A stretch of 21,663 nucleotides of DNA from contig JADFVX010000022.1 in the NCBI GenBank assembly GCA_015222755.1, positions 1 to 21,663 of the forward strand, in the 5' to 3' direction. This stretch comes from Pseudomonadota bacterium (GTDB lineage Bacteria; Desulfobacterota; JADFVX01). The position numbers and the translations under genes were made by a program. Shown piece by piece: positions 1 to 7,024 of this stretch (its first letter is position 1; every line of letters starts with the position of its first letter). Under the pieces are notes generated by a model, which worked only from the letters and a program-made list of their open reading frames with translations, had not been told where the DNA came from and searched no databases.

Positions 1-170
1 AACTTCATTTTGTTTCTCCACCTAAGTGATACAAAGTTTAAGCAAGTGCCAAGTAGAGCATTAAAGCATAACTGTGATTTTTTTAAACTGGGCCTTTTAT
101 CATGAATCCCATATGTTTAACAGGCATCATAGGTAAAAGGACTACATAATAGATTGCATGGAGGTGTAAG

Positions 171-623
171 ATGAGACCATTAGTTTTTTTTATGGCGGTA
201 ACACTGATTACTATCGGGACTGTAAGTTTAAATGATAATGCCTACTCTGATGAGTCTCTAACGGCCTATGGAGGTATGCATGGCGCACTGACCAGTTGTG
301 ACGACGAGACACAGGAGCAGCACCTTTACCTCTTGAATTCGGAAGAGCTTGACCTTGATAAAATACAGATAGAAAAACTCAGGAAGATAGATTCTGAGTG
401 TGGGAAGTCCTGCACCATTGACAGGGCAAAGTTACGCGTGGCCAAGATGGAGATGGATGAACTCCTGAGGTCGGACAGCATAGACATGAAAAAGGTAGTT
501 GCCAAGTCGACACTTATTTCAGAGCTTATGAACGATCTTCGTATCAGGCTTGTGCGTGTAAAGGTCGAGTCCATGATGGTCCTCAATGAAGATCAGAAGA
601 AAAAGGCAAAGGGCCTGAGGTAG
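171..623 (+). CDS. Spy/CpxP-like periplasmic protein
   Basis: A 150-residue exported protein. Residues 1-25 form a hydrophobic signal peptide, and the mature part is mostly charged helix. The pattern matches the Spy/CpxP/LTXXQ family of periplasmic metal- and stress-responsive proteins: a first helix around 55-75 ending in a Leu-rich stretch, a long middle helix (85-130) with the heptad-like LRVAKMEMDELL segment, and a closing VLNEDQKKKAKGL that resembles the family's LTPEQ motif. C43, C77 and C81 are unusual for Spy and could bind metal or form a disulfide. The start is supported by a GGAGG ribosome site 5-6 bases upstream. It stands alone on this strand, with SAP-like and SCO genes next to it; a role in copper or envelope stress is inferred from that context. 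Family confidence is moderate because these helical proteins diverge fast. Confidence 0.62.
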   Translation: MRPLVFFMAVTLITIGTVSLNDNAYSDESLTAYGGMHGALTSCDDETQEQHLYLLNSEELDLDKIQIEKLRKIDSECGKSCTIDRAKLRVAKMEMDELLRSDSIDMKKVVAKSTLISELMNDLRIRLVRVKVESMMVLNEDQKKKAKGLR

Positions 624-703
624 AGTTTGCAGCAAAAGATATCTCCCTTTTTAATTGCACCCTTCCTGTGGACAAGTTCTAGCAAAGAATATTTTGTGAA
701 AAC

Positions 704-731
704 TTGCAATGTAAAAAAGCTGTTCTATACT
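704..731 (+). promoter_or_regulatory. Sigma-70 promoter for SAP-like gene
   Basis: The -35 TTGCAA (704-709) and the -10 TATACT (726-731) are separated by 16 bases, in the 158-base gap before the 64-residue gene at 782. The implied leader is about 45 nt. Confidence 0.5.
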
Positions 732-781
732 CTTTTTGTAGCATAAACGCATAAGGTATTTAATGTGAGGAGGCAGAGAAG

Positions 782-976
782 ATGACACTGGGAGACATCA
801 AGATAAAGGCAAAGGGGCTGGGGATCAAGGTTGGGAGTAAAAAAAAGTCTGAACTGATTCATTCAATACAGCTGACCGAGGGGAACTTTGACTGTTTCGG
901 TACAGCAATAAACTTTTGTGACCAGGGAGGCTGCTGTTTTATGAAGGACTGCCTTGGCATGTCAAAGGTGGCCTGA
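782..976 (+). CDS. SAP-like small protein with Cys cluster
   Basis: A 64-residue protein preceded by a strong GAGGAGG-type ribosome site. Residues 2-30 read like a SAP-type helix-extension-helix (TLGDIKIKAKGLGIKVG followed by KKKSELIHSIQ), a fold often used for nucleic-acid contact. The second half holds five cysteines (C38, C46, C51, C52, C57) in a compact pattern that could bind a metal. The combination of SAP-like helices and a short Cys cluster recurs, as far as I recall, in small deltaproteobacterial hypothetical proteins, but no function is known to me. There is no signal peptide, so it should be cytoplasmic. The gene is monocistronic with its own promoter, and no intrinsic terminator follows. 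It could be a small DNA-associated or metal-sensing protein; that is a guess. Confidence 0.6.
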   Translation: MTLGDIKIKAKGLGIKVGSKKKSELIHSIQLTEGNFDCFGTAINFCDQGGCCFMKDCLGMSKVA

Positions 977-1032
977 CGGGGAGCTTGCAAGGTGCCCGGC
1001 TTTATAGGCGGGAAGTGTCACTTTCTCATACT

Positions 1033-1056
1033 AAAAAACCAGGGGCTCACGCCCCC
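1033..1056 (-). terminator. Intrinsic terminator of SCO gene
   Basis: Read on the minus strand, a GGGGC-GTGA-GCCCC hairpin (plus 1042-1055) is followed by TGG and six T (plus 1033-1038). It lies just past the SCO stop codon at 1062-1064. Confidence 0.75.
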
Positions 1057-1061
1057 ATTAT

Positions 1062-1724
1062 CTATATTTCTTTTTTTATCCACTCTACAGCTATATCAAC
1101 AGGCACAGTTAACACATTAAATGTGTATTTCCATACGCCTCTTTTATCGAGGAGTATTATGCTATTGCCGTGTCCAAAGCTTCCATCTTCGTTTTTCTGG
1201 TAGAAGAAATTGAAGTCCTTAAGGGTCTTTGCTACTACGTCCTTGTCACCGGTAAGGAACGACCAGTAGGACGTGTCGGCCTTCATCTTCTCAGCATAGG
1301 TCTTAAGGGCCTCAACGGAATCTCTTTCCGGGTCCATGGTAATAGACAGAAGGACAAGGTTTTTACCGAGATCGCCCTTCATCTCTTTAGCAATATCCAT
1401 AAACTTATGCACCATGATGGGACAGCTTTCATCACAGCTAGTATAGATGAAGTTGATGAGTACAGCCTTCCCCTTAAGGGACTCGTTGGTGACTGTTTTG
1501 CCGCTTTGGTCTGTAAGTTTGATGACAGGTGCTTCCTGCTCAAGCTCTATTACCCTGCCGTTTTCATAGACCTTTATCTCCTTTTGGGGCATGGTATGCT
1601 GCGAGTGATCCATCTTTTCTGCATGACCTTCATTCTTGCCGCTACTATCACTTCCCTGAGAGCATCCAGCTGAGATCAGGATGAGAGAAATAAAAAGCGT
1701 CCACAAACCTTTTTTGATATTCAT
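1062..1724 (-). CDS. SCO1/SenC copper chaperone lipoprotein
   Basis: A 220-residue thioredoxin-fold protein that inserts copper into, or reduces the cysteines of, the CuA site of heme-copper oxidoreductases. Residues 1-20 form a lipoprotein signal ending in the lipobox ISAG-C21, so the protein is anchored on the outer face of the inner membrane. The family motif C97-DES-C101-P, the DPERDS segment (131-136) and the distal His185 provide the complete Cu-binding set. The linker after C21 is rich in His and Met (H34, H40, H43, M38, M45), which may add a weak copper site. The start codon has a GGAGGA ribosome site. It lies 57 bases downstream of the three-unit membrane protein on the same strand and is probably co-transcribed. 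The CuA subunit it would serve is encoded about 9 kb away at 10821-11345. Confidence 0.9.
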   Translation of the reverse strand: MNIKKGLWTLFISLILISAGCSQGSDSSGKNEGHAEKMDHSQHTMPQKEIKVYENGRVIELEQEAPVIKLTDQSGKTVTNESLKGKAVLINFIYTSCDESCPIMVHKFMDIAKEMKGDLGKNLVLLSITMDPERDSVEALKTYAEKMKADTSYWSFLTGDKDVVAKTLKDFNFFYQKNEDGSFGHGNSIILLDKRGVWKYTFNVLTVPVDIAVEWIKKEI

Positions 1725-1781
1725 TGTTCCTCCATTAGTGCAGAATTGAGGAGCAATTCTACACCAAATATGACCATTTTA

Positions 1782-3071
1782 TCAAGTCCGTTGGACTTTT
1801 TTTGAGATTGTGAGGCTCTTTAAAATATTGAAGATAAACAAAAAGGCTGAGGCAAATTCCATGAGGGCAAAGGTAGTGATAAGCGCAGTTGTATCCTCAT
1901 CCCTGAATGGGAGCAGGCAAAGAAAGCCTATAAGGCCGATATTGGCTATCCAGAAGTGGATGGTGGCAAGTTTCTGGCTGTACAGCCTTTTCCCGGCAAA
2001 CTCAGGGATCATATAATAGCCGACTCCAAATATCATCATAGTTATCCAGCCCAGAACATTGAGGTGAGCGTGGACAGGCATAATCTCTCCGGCCAGGGAA
2101 GGGTGGATTGTCATACAAACTCCCATGATTATTGCGAGTACGAAATAGAAAAGACTTACAAGAACAAAGCGCACAGAGGCCTTCCCCATAGCCCTTTCCG
2201 CCCCGACAACAGAAGGCAGTATGTTGTAGACGAAAATAAGCCCTGCCGCCCCTTCGATAAGTCCGGCAAGGCCGGTGGCATAGTTTGCAAGCAGGGCATT
2301 ATCCCCTTTCTCAGCGTAGATCAGCGCCAGTGCCATCAATATGATGCCTGTATTGGCTACACGATAGTTTATTTTAACAAGGGAGGGGTTCCTTACAGAA
2401 TTGCCTGAAAATCGTGGGAAGATGTGGTAGGCGACACCGAAGATCATCATTGCTACCCATCCGAGCAGGGTAATATGAAAATGCACCCTGAAAAGGCTCC
2501 AACCCCCGGGGCTTATTGCCACGTAGCCGCCCAGCGTGCATCCTATGACAAAATAAAATGTTGCCGCCTGGGTAAAACTGGATGACCACTTATCTACAGT
2601 TTTATCATTATCTCCCATGAGAAATAAGCCTTCCGGCACCTCCTCTTTTACGGGAGCCCCTTTTATCGCAGTAGATATAATATTGAAGAGAAAGAGATAG
2701 GCAGAGGCGACCTCAAGAACAGAGGATATTGCTAGAAGTATATCGCTTTGAACTAAAAATGAGACCGACATTCCGATTATCCCTGCATTGGCCAATATCA
2801 AGTGAAGGGTGACGGCCCTATCGCTATAGGGATATTTTCGAACAAATACCGGTATTACGAAATATGTCACCCCAATGATCATCATGGAGACCCAGCCCAG
2901 GAGGTTTATATGGGCATGTATTGGCCGTATCTGGTAGACAAGGTCAGGTGAGGCTACGGCAAGCAGCCCCAATGAGCATCCGATAAAAAAGTAGATAAGC
3001 GCCGAGGCGATGAATCGTTTAGTGTGTTTATTCATATCTCGTGTATTATTAATACGGGTAAAGAAGTACAT
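1782..3071 (-). CDS. Triplicated 4-helix HxH membrane protein (CcoN/NnrS-like)
   Basis: A 429-residue, roughly 12-helix membrane protein of heme-copper oxidase subunit I-like appearance. It is built from three similar units of about 140 residues, starting near 20, 165 and 300. Each has an aromatic/Gly-rich first helix, then H-x-H-x(4)-G-W (H52/H54/G59/W60; H197/H199/G204/W205; H334/H336/G341/W342), then a MMIxGVxYxxxP helix and a helix with an AN-x-G pair. The first and third units add another His at the fourth-helix start (H90, H372); the second has Tyr there. Such proteins are often labelled cbb3-type oxidase subunit I, but the Cu-ligating His-His pair is absent, so oxidase activity is doubtful; heme binding is likely. 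The start is ambiguous: Met at 3071 or Met13 at 3035, both with weak ribosome sites. The neighbours SCO and cytochrome c suggest a respiratory or NO-related role. Confidence 0.7.
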   Translation of the reverse strand: MYFFTRINNTRDMNKHTKRFIASALIYFFIGCSLGLLAVASPDLVYQIRPIHAHINLLGWVSMMIIGVTYFVIPVFVRKYPYSDRAVTLHLILANAGIIGMSVSFLVQSDILLAISSVLEVASAYLFLFNIISTAIKGAPVKEEVPEGLFLMGDNDKTVDKWSSSFTQAATFYFVIGCTLGGYVAISPGGWSLFRVHFHITLLGWVAMMIFGVAYHIFPRFSGNSVRNPSLVKINYRVANTGIILMALALIYAEKGDNALLANYATGLAGLIEGAAGLIFVYNILPSVVGAERAMGKASVRFVLVSLFYFVLAIIMGVCMTIHPSLAGEIMPVHAHLNVLGWITMMIFGVGYYMIPEFAGKRLYSQKLATIHFWIANIGLIGFLCLLPFRDEDTTALITTFALMEFASAFLFIFNILKSLTISKKVQRT

Positions 3072-3075
3072 ATAA

Positions 3076-3092
3076 ACTACTTTTATTGTAGT
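3076..3092 (-). promoter_or_regulatory. Inverted repeat upstream of HxH protein
   Basis: ACTAC-N7-GTAGT lies 5 bases before the upstream start codon at 3071. It could be an operator or a hairpin that affects initiation. Five-base arms in AT-rich DNA can arise by chance. Confidence 0.25.
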
Positions 3093-3151
3093 AGAGTTTA
3101 TGTGAAAGTGAGTCCCTTGGGCAAGATTATTTTAATTGATTCTCAATACTA

Positions 3152-3181
3152 TTGACAACAAATACCCTCTTTAAATATAAT
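3152..3181 (+). promoter_or_regulatory. Consensus sigma-70 promoter of cytochrome c gene
   Basis: The -35 TTGACA (3152-3157) and the -10 TATAAT (3176-3181) both match consensus in full, with an 18-base spacer. This predicts strong expression of the cytochrome at 3218 with a leader of about 30 nt. Just upstream, an AT-rich element (3134-3155) around TTGATTCTCAA has loose Fur-box character and might be a control site. Confidence 0.8.
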
Positions 3182-3217
3182 GTAGCGAATATAAATAATT
3201 TTAAAGGAGTAAATGAG

Positions 3218-3553
3218 ATGAAAAAGTTTGTTGTATTTGCTGTAAGCATGGCCATAATGGCTATAAGCTCTAGCGCTGTAATTGCCGGGGATGCCACAAA
3301 AGGAGCAAAGCTGTACAAGAAAAAGTGCAAGGCATGTCACACGATAGACGGCAAGAAAAAGGTTGGACCTACTCTTAAAGGAGTTCTTGGTCGTGACAGC
3401 AAAAATGCTGGAAAGCTTGACGAAGCAGGCCTGACGACTTGGCTTAAAGATCCTAAGAAGGTTTTCCCAAAGTCTAAGATGGCAAAGCTTTTCAAGAAAA
3501 AGCTTAAAGACGGTGAGATCGCCGACCTTGTAGCCTACCTGAAGACACTGTAA
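3218..3553 (+). CDS. Small periplasmic c-type cytochrome
   Basis: A 111-residue class I monoheme cytochrome c. Residues 1-23 are a signal peptide with likely cleavage after the AVIAG segment. The heme is attached through C37-KAC-H41, and M88 in the PKSKMAKLF segment is the probable sixth ligand, giving a high-potential electron carrier. The mature protein is very rich in lysine, a feature of cytochromes that dock on acidic faces of CuA oxidoreductase domains. An in-frame extension back to 3152 exists, but it would begin inside the -35 promoter element; the ATG at 3218 has an AAAGGAG ribosome site and opens directly into the signal peptide. It is monocistronic, with a promoter and a terminator. 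A role as donor to the CuA subunit at 10821-11345 is plausible but inferred. Confidence 0.9.
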   Translation: MKKFVVFAVSMAIMAISSSAVIAGDATKGAKLYKKKCKACHTIDGKKKVGPTLKGVLGRDSKNAGKLDEAGLTTWLKDPKKVFPKSKMAKLFKKKLKDGEIADLVAYLKTL

Positions 3554-3575
3554 GTCATTAAAAAAATGCTAATTG

Positions 3576-3605
3576 AAAAGCCGGGCTTTTGCCCGGCTTT
3601 TTTTA
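3576..3605 (+). terminator. Intrinsic terminator after cytochrome c
   Basis: A nine-base stem AAGCCGGGC / GCCCGGCTT with a TTTT loop is followed by a T-tract, starting 25 bases past the cytochrome stop codon. Confidence 0.92.
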
Positions 3606-3779
3606 TGCTTGGATTTTCAGAATTCTTATGGCAAAGCCGATTAACTCTGCCCCACTCAGAACGGCCGGGATTTAAGAGTCCAACAAACAACTCCGCAGCA
3701 AGCTCAGGTTACTCCGCCCTAAGTGATTTAAAAAAGCCATAAAATCGATTCCTCGTAAAAGACACAAAAACATCAATAA
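3606..3779. other. Intergenic stretch, no feature seen
   Basis: About 170 bases between the cytochrome terminator and the end of the convergent glycosyltransferase gene. I see no reading frame, RNA gene or clear terminator for the minus-strand gene. Confidence 0.5.
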
Positions 3780-5183
3780 TCATGGCCTGTTTTTCTGTCT
3801 CCTTAACATTTCATAAGCCTCTGACAAGTATGATTTAGCCGCTGAATTATATCGGTTTTTAATAGCTCTTTTTAAATAGGGCAAAGCCTCCTCGGCCTTC
3901 CCTTCTTCAAGATAAGCTGAACCAAGGTTACTCAAGGCATAAGAAGAATCCGGACTTACCCTCACAGCATTAGACCAGAGCGTTATCGGATTCTGCCATA
4001 CCTGGTTTTGTCTCACCGTAAGGAATGACATAGGTATAAATATCATAACTACCAAGACATATTTCAATAAAGCCAGACGGGACAGGCTTAGATCAATAAG
4101 GATCATGCAGATAACAACAAAAGCGACGGAAGGGGCATAGAGATAACGGTCTGCCGTCAAGTAGGCGAGAGGCGATATATTTGATACAGGCAACCAGAAG
4201 GCTCCTCCCCATATGAGCATAAAAAATATTGCCGGCTGCCGCTTCGCTGAAAACAGCAGAGCCGCAAAATAGAGTATTATTGTAAGTATGGCAAGGATAA
4301 CCCAAGGGTCACTCCAGGAAGACGGTATCGAGAAGGTGTACTCAAGGGCCAGGTTCCGGGGATAGAACAACTTGAAAACCATAAAGACCCAGGATTTTAA
4401 AACTGTCATTAAGTAGGTTGCTTCCGTCGCTCCCTGAAAATAATTCAGTTTTGACAAAACGCCCTGGATCTGCCAGTAGCGATTATCCAGGATGCCAGAC
4501 AGAAAAAGCCATAAGCCGCCACCAGCGATCATTATTCCCGTTGCAGTTAAAGCAAGCCACTTTTTTCTCAACAGAAACCTGTTGTGCGGCTCGACATAGG
4601 CGTACTCATAGGCCGCAAATATCAGGGGCAAGGTAACTGCCGTTTGTTTTGCCAGACAAGCTACTAAACCGAGCATTACAGAAAAAACAACGTAAGCTAA
4701 GCGTTTCCTTCCCGGCATAAACCCTTCAATGTAAGTAAGTACAGACAAGAGGGAGAAGAAAAGCACAAGGCTCCCTTTTCTATGCGATATATTTGCAAGC
4801 ACTTCAACTTGAACAGGGTGGATCAGAAAAAAAATGGAAGAGGTCCATGCGATAAAGGGGGAGAGTTTCAGGCGCCTTACCAGGACATAAACAAGGAGGC
4901 TGTTTAATACATGCCATAAAACCTGCTGAAAATGGTAGCCCGTGGGATTGAGGCCGAAGAGGGTATAATCAAGCATATATGTCAACTCCCTTAATGGCCT
5001 GCCATGATATTTATTACTTATGAAAGCTTCAAGGGAGCGTATATCGGGGTTATTGACAATGACAACACTGTCATCATAGGTCCAGGCATTGTCAAATGTA
5101 TTAGCAAAGAGGAGGCAAGCTAAGACCGAGAGGACAATTACTGGCGGTGCAAGTTTCCAGATTTTAGCTGTATTAAAAATCAT
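3780..5183 (-). CDS. GT-C membrane glycosyltransferase with TPR tail
   Basis: A 467-residue polytopic membrane protein resembling the TMTC/PMT-like GT-C glycosyltransferases that use lipid-linked sugars. After the first helix, the luminal loop has the hallmark acidic pair (D37-D38 in the WTYDDSVV segment), followed by GRPL, an ANISHRKG segment and, near the middle, a LTADRYLYAPS motif typical of this group. The last 60 residues (about 400-460) form one to two tetratricopeptide repeats (SYALSNLGSAYLEEGKAEEA), as in bacterial homologues that carry the TPR on the periplasmic side. The acceptor is unknown; protein or polysaccharide are both possible. A TTG start nine bases upstream (5192) is an alternative; neither start has a good ribosome site. 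It stands alone on the minus strand between unrelated genes, so context does not help. Confidence 0.7.
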   Translation of the reverse strand: MIFNTAKIWKLAPPVIVLSVLACLLFANTFDNAWTYDDSVVIVNNPDIRSLEAFISNKYHGRPLRELTYMLDYTLFGLNPTGYHFQQVLWHVLNSLLVYVLVRRLKLSPFIAWTSSIFFLIHPVQVEVLANISHRKGSLVLFFSLLSVLTYIEGFMPGRKRLAYVVFSVMLGLVACLAKQTAVTLPLIFAAYEYAYVEPHNRFLLRKKWLALTATGIMIAGGGLWLFLSGILDNRYWQIQGVLSKLNYFQGATEATYLMTVLKSWVFMVFKLFYPRNLALEYTFSIPSSWSDPWVILAILTIILYFAALLFSAKRQPAIFFMLIWGGAFWLPVSNISPLAYLTADRYLYAPSVAFVVICMILIDLSLSRLALLKYVLVVMIFIPMSFLTVRQNQVWQNPITLWSNAVRVSPDSSYALSNLGSAYLEEGKAEEALPYLKRAIKNRYNSAAKSYLSEAYEMLRRQKNRP

Positions 5184-5394
5184 ACTTTTCAATAGGTGGA
5201 TTTATATTTCAAGTATAAGAGGCCCTTGTTCAAAAAAATCTGCCTCGCTATTTATCGGAAAGGGAATTTTGTTTGTAGCTATTTCTTCCCATGGCCCCTC
5301 CACCTGCCCGTAAGACTATAGCAGACGGTAATGGCTGTCAACAGACAATCAAAATGGGGAAGAGGACTACCCTTGAAACGATTACTTATTCCAT

Positions 5395-5422
5395 AAAAAA
5401 AGCCCGACCACTTTGGTCGGAC
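5395..5422 (-). terminator. Intrinsic terminator of nfn-like operon
   Basis: On the minus strand, CCGACCA-AAG-TGGTCGG (plus 5404-5420) is followed by GC and seven T. It starts about 30 bases after the stop of the GltA/NfnB-like gene. Confidence 0.9.
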
Positions 5423-5450
5423 TTTCATGTAAAACAGCTAAGAGCTCAGA

Positions 5451-6938
5451 TCAGGAGAATTTCCATTCCTTGACCCAATGTTCGGGGTCGGTTGGAACAT
5501 CTGGCGCATCCGGCAAGTCGCCCTTGAGGTATTTGTCTATCGATTTTGCAGCCATCTTTGCCTGACCCATTGCGAGTATGACCGTGGAGCCGCCCGTTAT
5601 GGCGTCGCCGGCTGCAAATACACCTTCCTTGCTGGTCTGGCAGGTTGTTTCATCAACCATGATGACACCCCACTTGTTGATGCGTACCTTTTTATCCGTT
5701 GCAGGAATGATTGGGTTGACATCGCAACCGAGAGCAAGGACTGCGGTATCGCAATCCTCGGTGAAAAACTCTCCAGTCGGCACAGGCCTTCTTCTTCCCG
5801 AATCGTCAGGCTCAGAAAGTTCCATCTTTTCGCACTTTATTGCCGTAATGAAGTTGTCCTCGTCTGTAATAAACTCAACTGGATTTGAAAGCCACTTCCA
5901 GTTCAGGTACTCATCTTCCGCATGTTCCACCTCCTCCGACCTTGCCGGGGCCTCATCACGGGAACGACGGTAGTAGCAGGTCGTATCCGCGCCAAGCCGC
6001 TTGGCAGTCCTGAGAGTGTCCATTGCAGTATTACCAGCACCGATAACAGCAACCTTTTTCCCCTGGTATAGAGGAGTGCTAAATTTGGGGAACTTGTCCG
6101 CCTGCATCAGGTAGATACGTGTGAGATACTCGTTGGCCGAGTACACTCCGTTGGCATTGACTCCGGGGATATTGAGCATCTTCGGAAGCCCTGCTCCGGA
6201 GCCGATAAAGACGGCATCAAAACCCTCACTTTCAAGGAGGTCATCGAGAGTGAGGATCTTCCCTATTATCATGTTGTATACAAACTGTACGCCGATTTTT
6301 TCTAGGAAGGCTATGTCCTCATCTATTATCTCAAGGGGCAGTCTGAAACGGGGTATGCCGTACACCAGGACGCCTCCAGCCCTGTGGAAGGCCTCAAAGA
6401 CGACGACCTCATGCCCCCTGGTGCGCAGCTCATAGGCGGCTGTCATGCCTGCAGGGCCTGCGCCGATTATTGCTACCTTTTTACCCGTTGACTTCGGAAT
6501 ATCGGGCATTTTAAGCGTAGCATTCTCACGTTCATAGTCGGCGGCGTATCTTTCAAGGCAGCCGATTCCAACAGGATCGTTTTTCTTGCCCACTATGCAT
6601 ACGGCCTGACACTGCTTGTCCTGAGGACAGACGCGTCCGCATATGGCAGGAAGGAAGTTTGACTCCCTGATCTTTGTTGCAGCGTCTGCAGGATTACCTT
6701 CCTCTATTAGCTTGATGAAAGCGGGAATGTCTATCCCCACGGGGCAGCCGGCTACACATGCAGGAGTCTTACATTGAATACAGCGCATGGCCTCAGCTTT
6801 CGCCATTTCCGGAGTATAACCTGTCGGCACCTCATAAAAATGCTTTATTCTTTCTATACCGGGGTGCAGGGGCATCTCCTGGTATGGGAGGTTCATCCGC
6901 TCCTTGTTGCTTAGCTCCTTGATACACTCTTCAGACAT
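5451..6938 (-). CDS. GltA/NfnB-like NADPH oxidoreductase
   Basis: A 495-residue FAD/NAD(P)H iron-sulfur protein of the homotetrameric glutamate synthase small-chain (GltA) / NfnB / SudA family. Cysteines C53, C56, C61, C65 and C100, C104, C110, C114 supply two [4Fe-4S] clusters in the N-terminal domain. An FAD Rossmann motif GAGPAG follows at 159-164, and a second dinucleotide motif IGAGNT lies near residue 300, with a closing FAAGDAITGG segment that completes the FAD site. The glutamine amidotransferase and large glutamate synthase partners are missing. Instead the upstream gene is an NfnA/SudB-type ferredoxin-NADP reductase, so the pair is best read as an electron-bifurcating NADH-dependent ferredoxin:NADP oxidoreductase, or a sulfide dehydrogenase. 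AGGAGA precedes the ATG. The gene lies 86 bases downstream of its partner. Confidence 0.88.
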   Translation of the reverse strand: MSEECIKELSNKERMNLPYQEMPLHPGIERIKHFYEVPTGYTPEMAKAEAMRCIQCKTPACVAGCPVGIDIPAFIKLIEEGNPADAATKIRESNFLPAICGRVCPQDKQCQAVCIVGKKNDPVGIGCLERYAADYERENATLKMPDIPKSTGKKVAIIGAGPAGMTAAYELRTRGHEVVVFEAFHRAGGVLVYGIPRFRLPLEIIDEDIAFLEKIGVQFVYNMIIGKILTLDDLLESEGFDAVFIGSGAGLPKMLNIPGVNANGVYSANEYLTRIYLMQADKFPKFSTPLYQGKKVAVIGAGNTAMDTLRTAKRLGADTTCYYRRSRDEAPARSEEVEHAEDEYLNWKWLSNPVEFITDEDNFITAIKCEKMELSEPDDSGRRRPVPTGEFFTEDCDTAVLALGCDVNPIIPATDKKVRINKWGVIMVDETTCQTSKEGVFAAGDAITGGSTVILAMGQAKMAAKSIDKYLKGDLPDAPDVPTDPEHWVKEWKFS

Positions 6939-6952
6939 AATTCTCTCCTATC

Positions 6953-6998
6953 CCGGATAAACCGGATAAGTGCCTTAACGAAATAATATTCAGCACTT
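6953..6998 (-). promoter_or_regulatory. Repeats in nfnA-nfnB intergenic leader
   Basis: The 86-base gap holds two direct copies of CCGGATAA (6953-6960 and 6962-6969, period nine) next to the ribosome site, and an inverted pair AAGTGC (6968-6973) / GCACTT (6993-6998). They could set the relative output of the two subunits or mark RNA processing. Function is inferred only. Confidence 0.3.
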
Positions 6999-7024
6999 TT
7001 ATGGCTTAATATATTTCTAAGTTA

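Noticed and set aside
1..170. Possible promoter in the first 170 bases
   Set aside because: AT-rich with a CATAAT-like box near 143, but no -35 element at suitable spacing.
1000..1020. Possible hairpin CCCGG...CGGG after the SAP-like gene as a plus-strand terminator
   Set aside because: The stem has a mismatch and there is no T-tract behind it.
1784..1801. Plus-strand hairpin AAGTCC-GTT-GGACTT followed by T
   Set aside because: It has terminator form only on the plus strand, where no gene ends; it is made by the last codons of the minus-strand HxH protein, so probably chance.
3152..3217. 22-codon N-terminal extension of the cytochrome c gene
   Set aside because: It would start within the -35 promoter element; the internal ATG at 3218 has the ribosome site and signal peptide.
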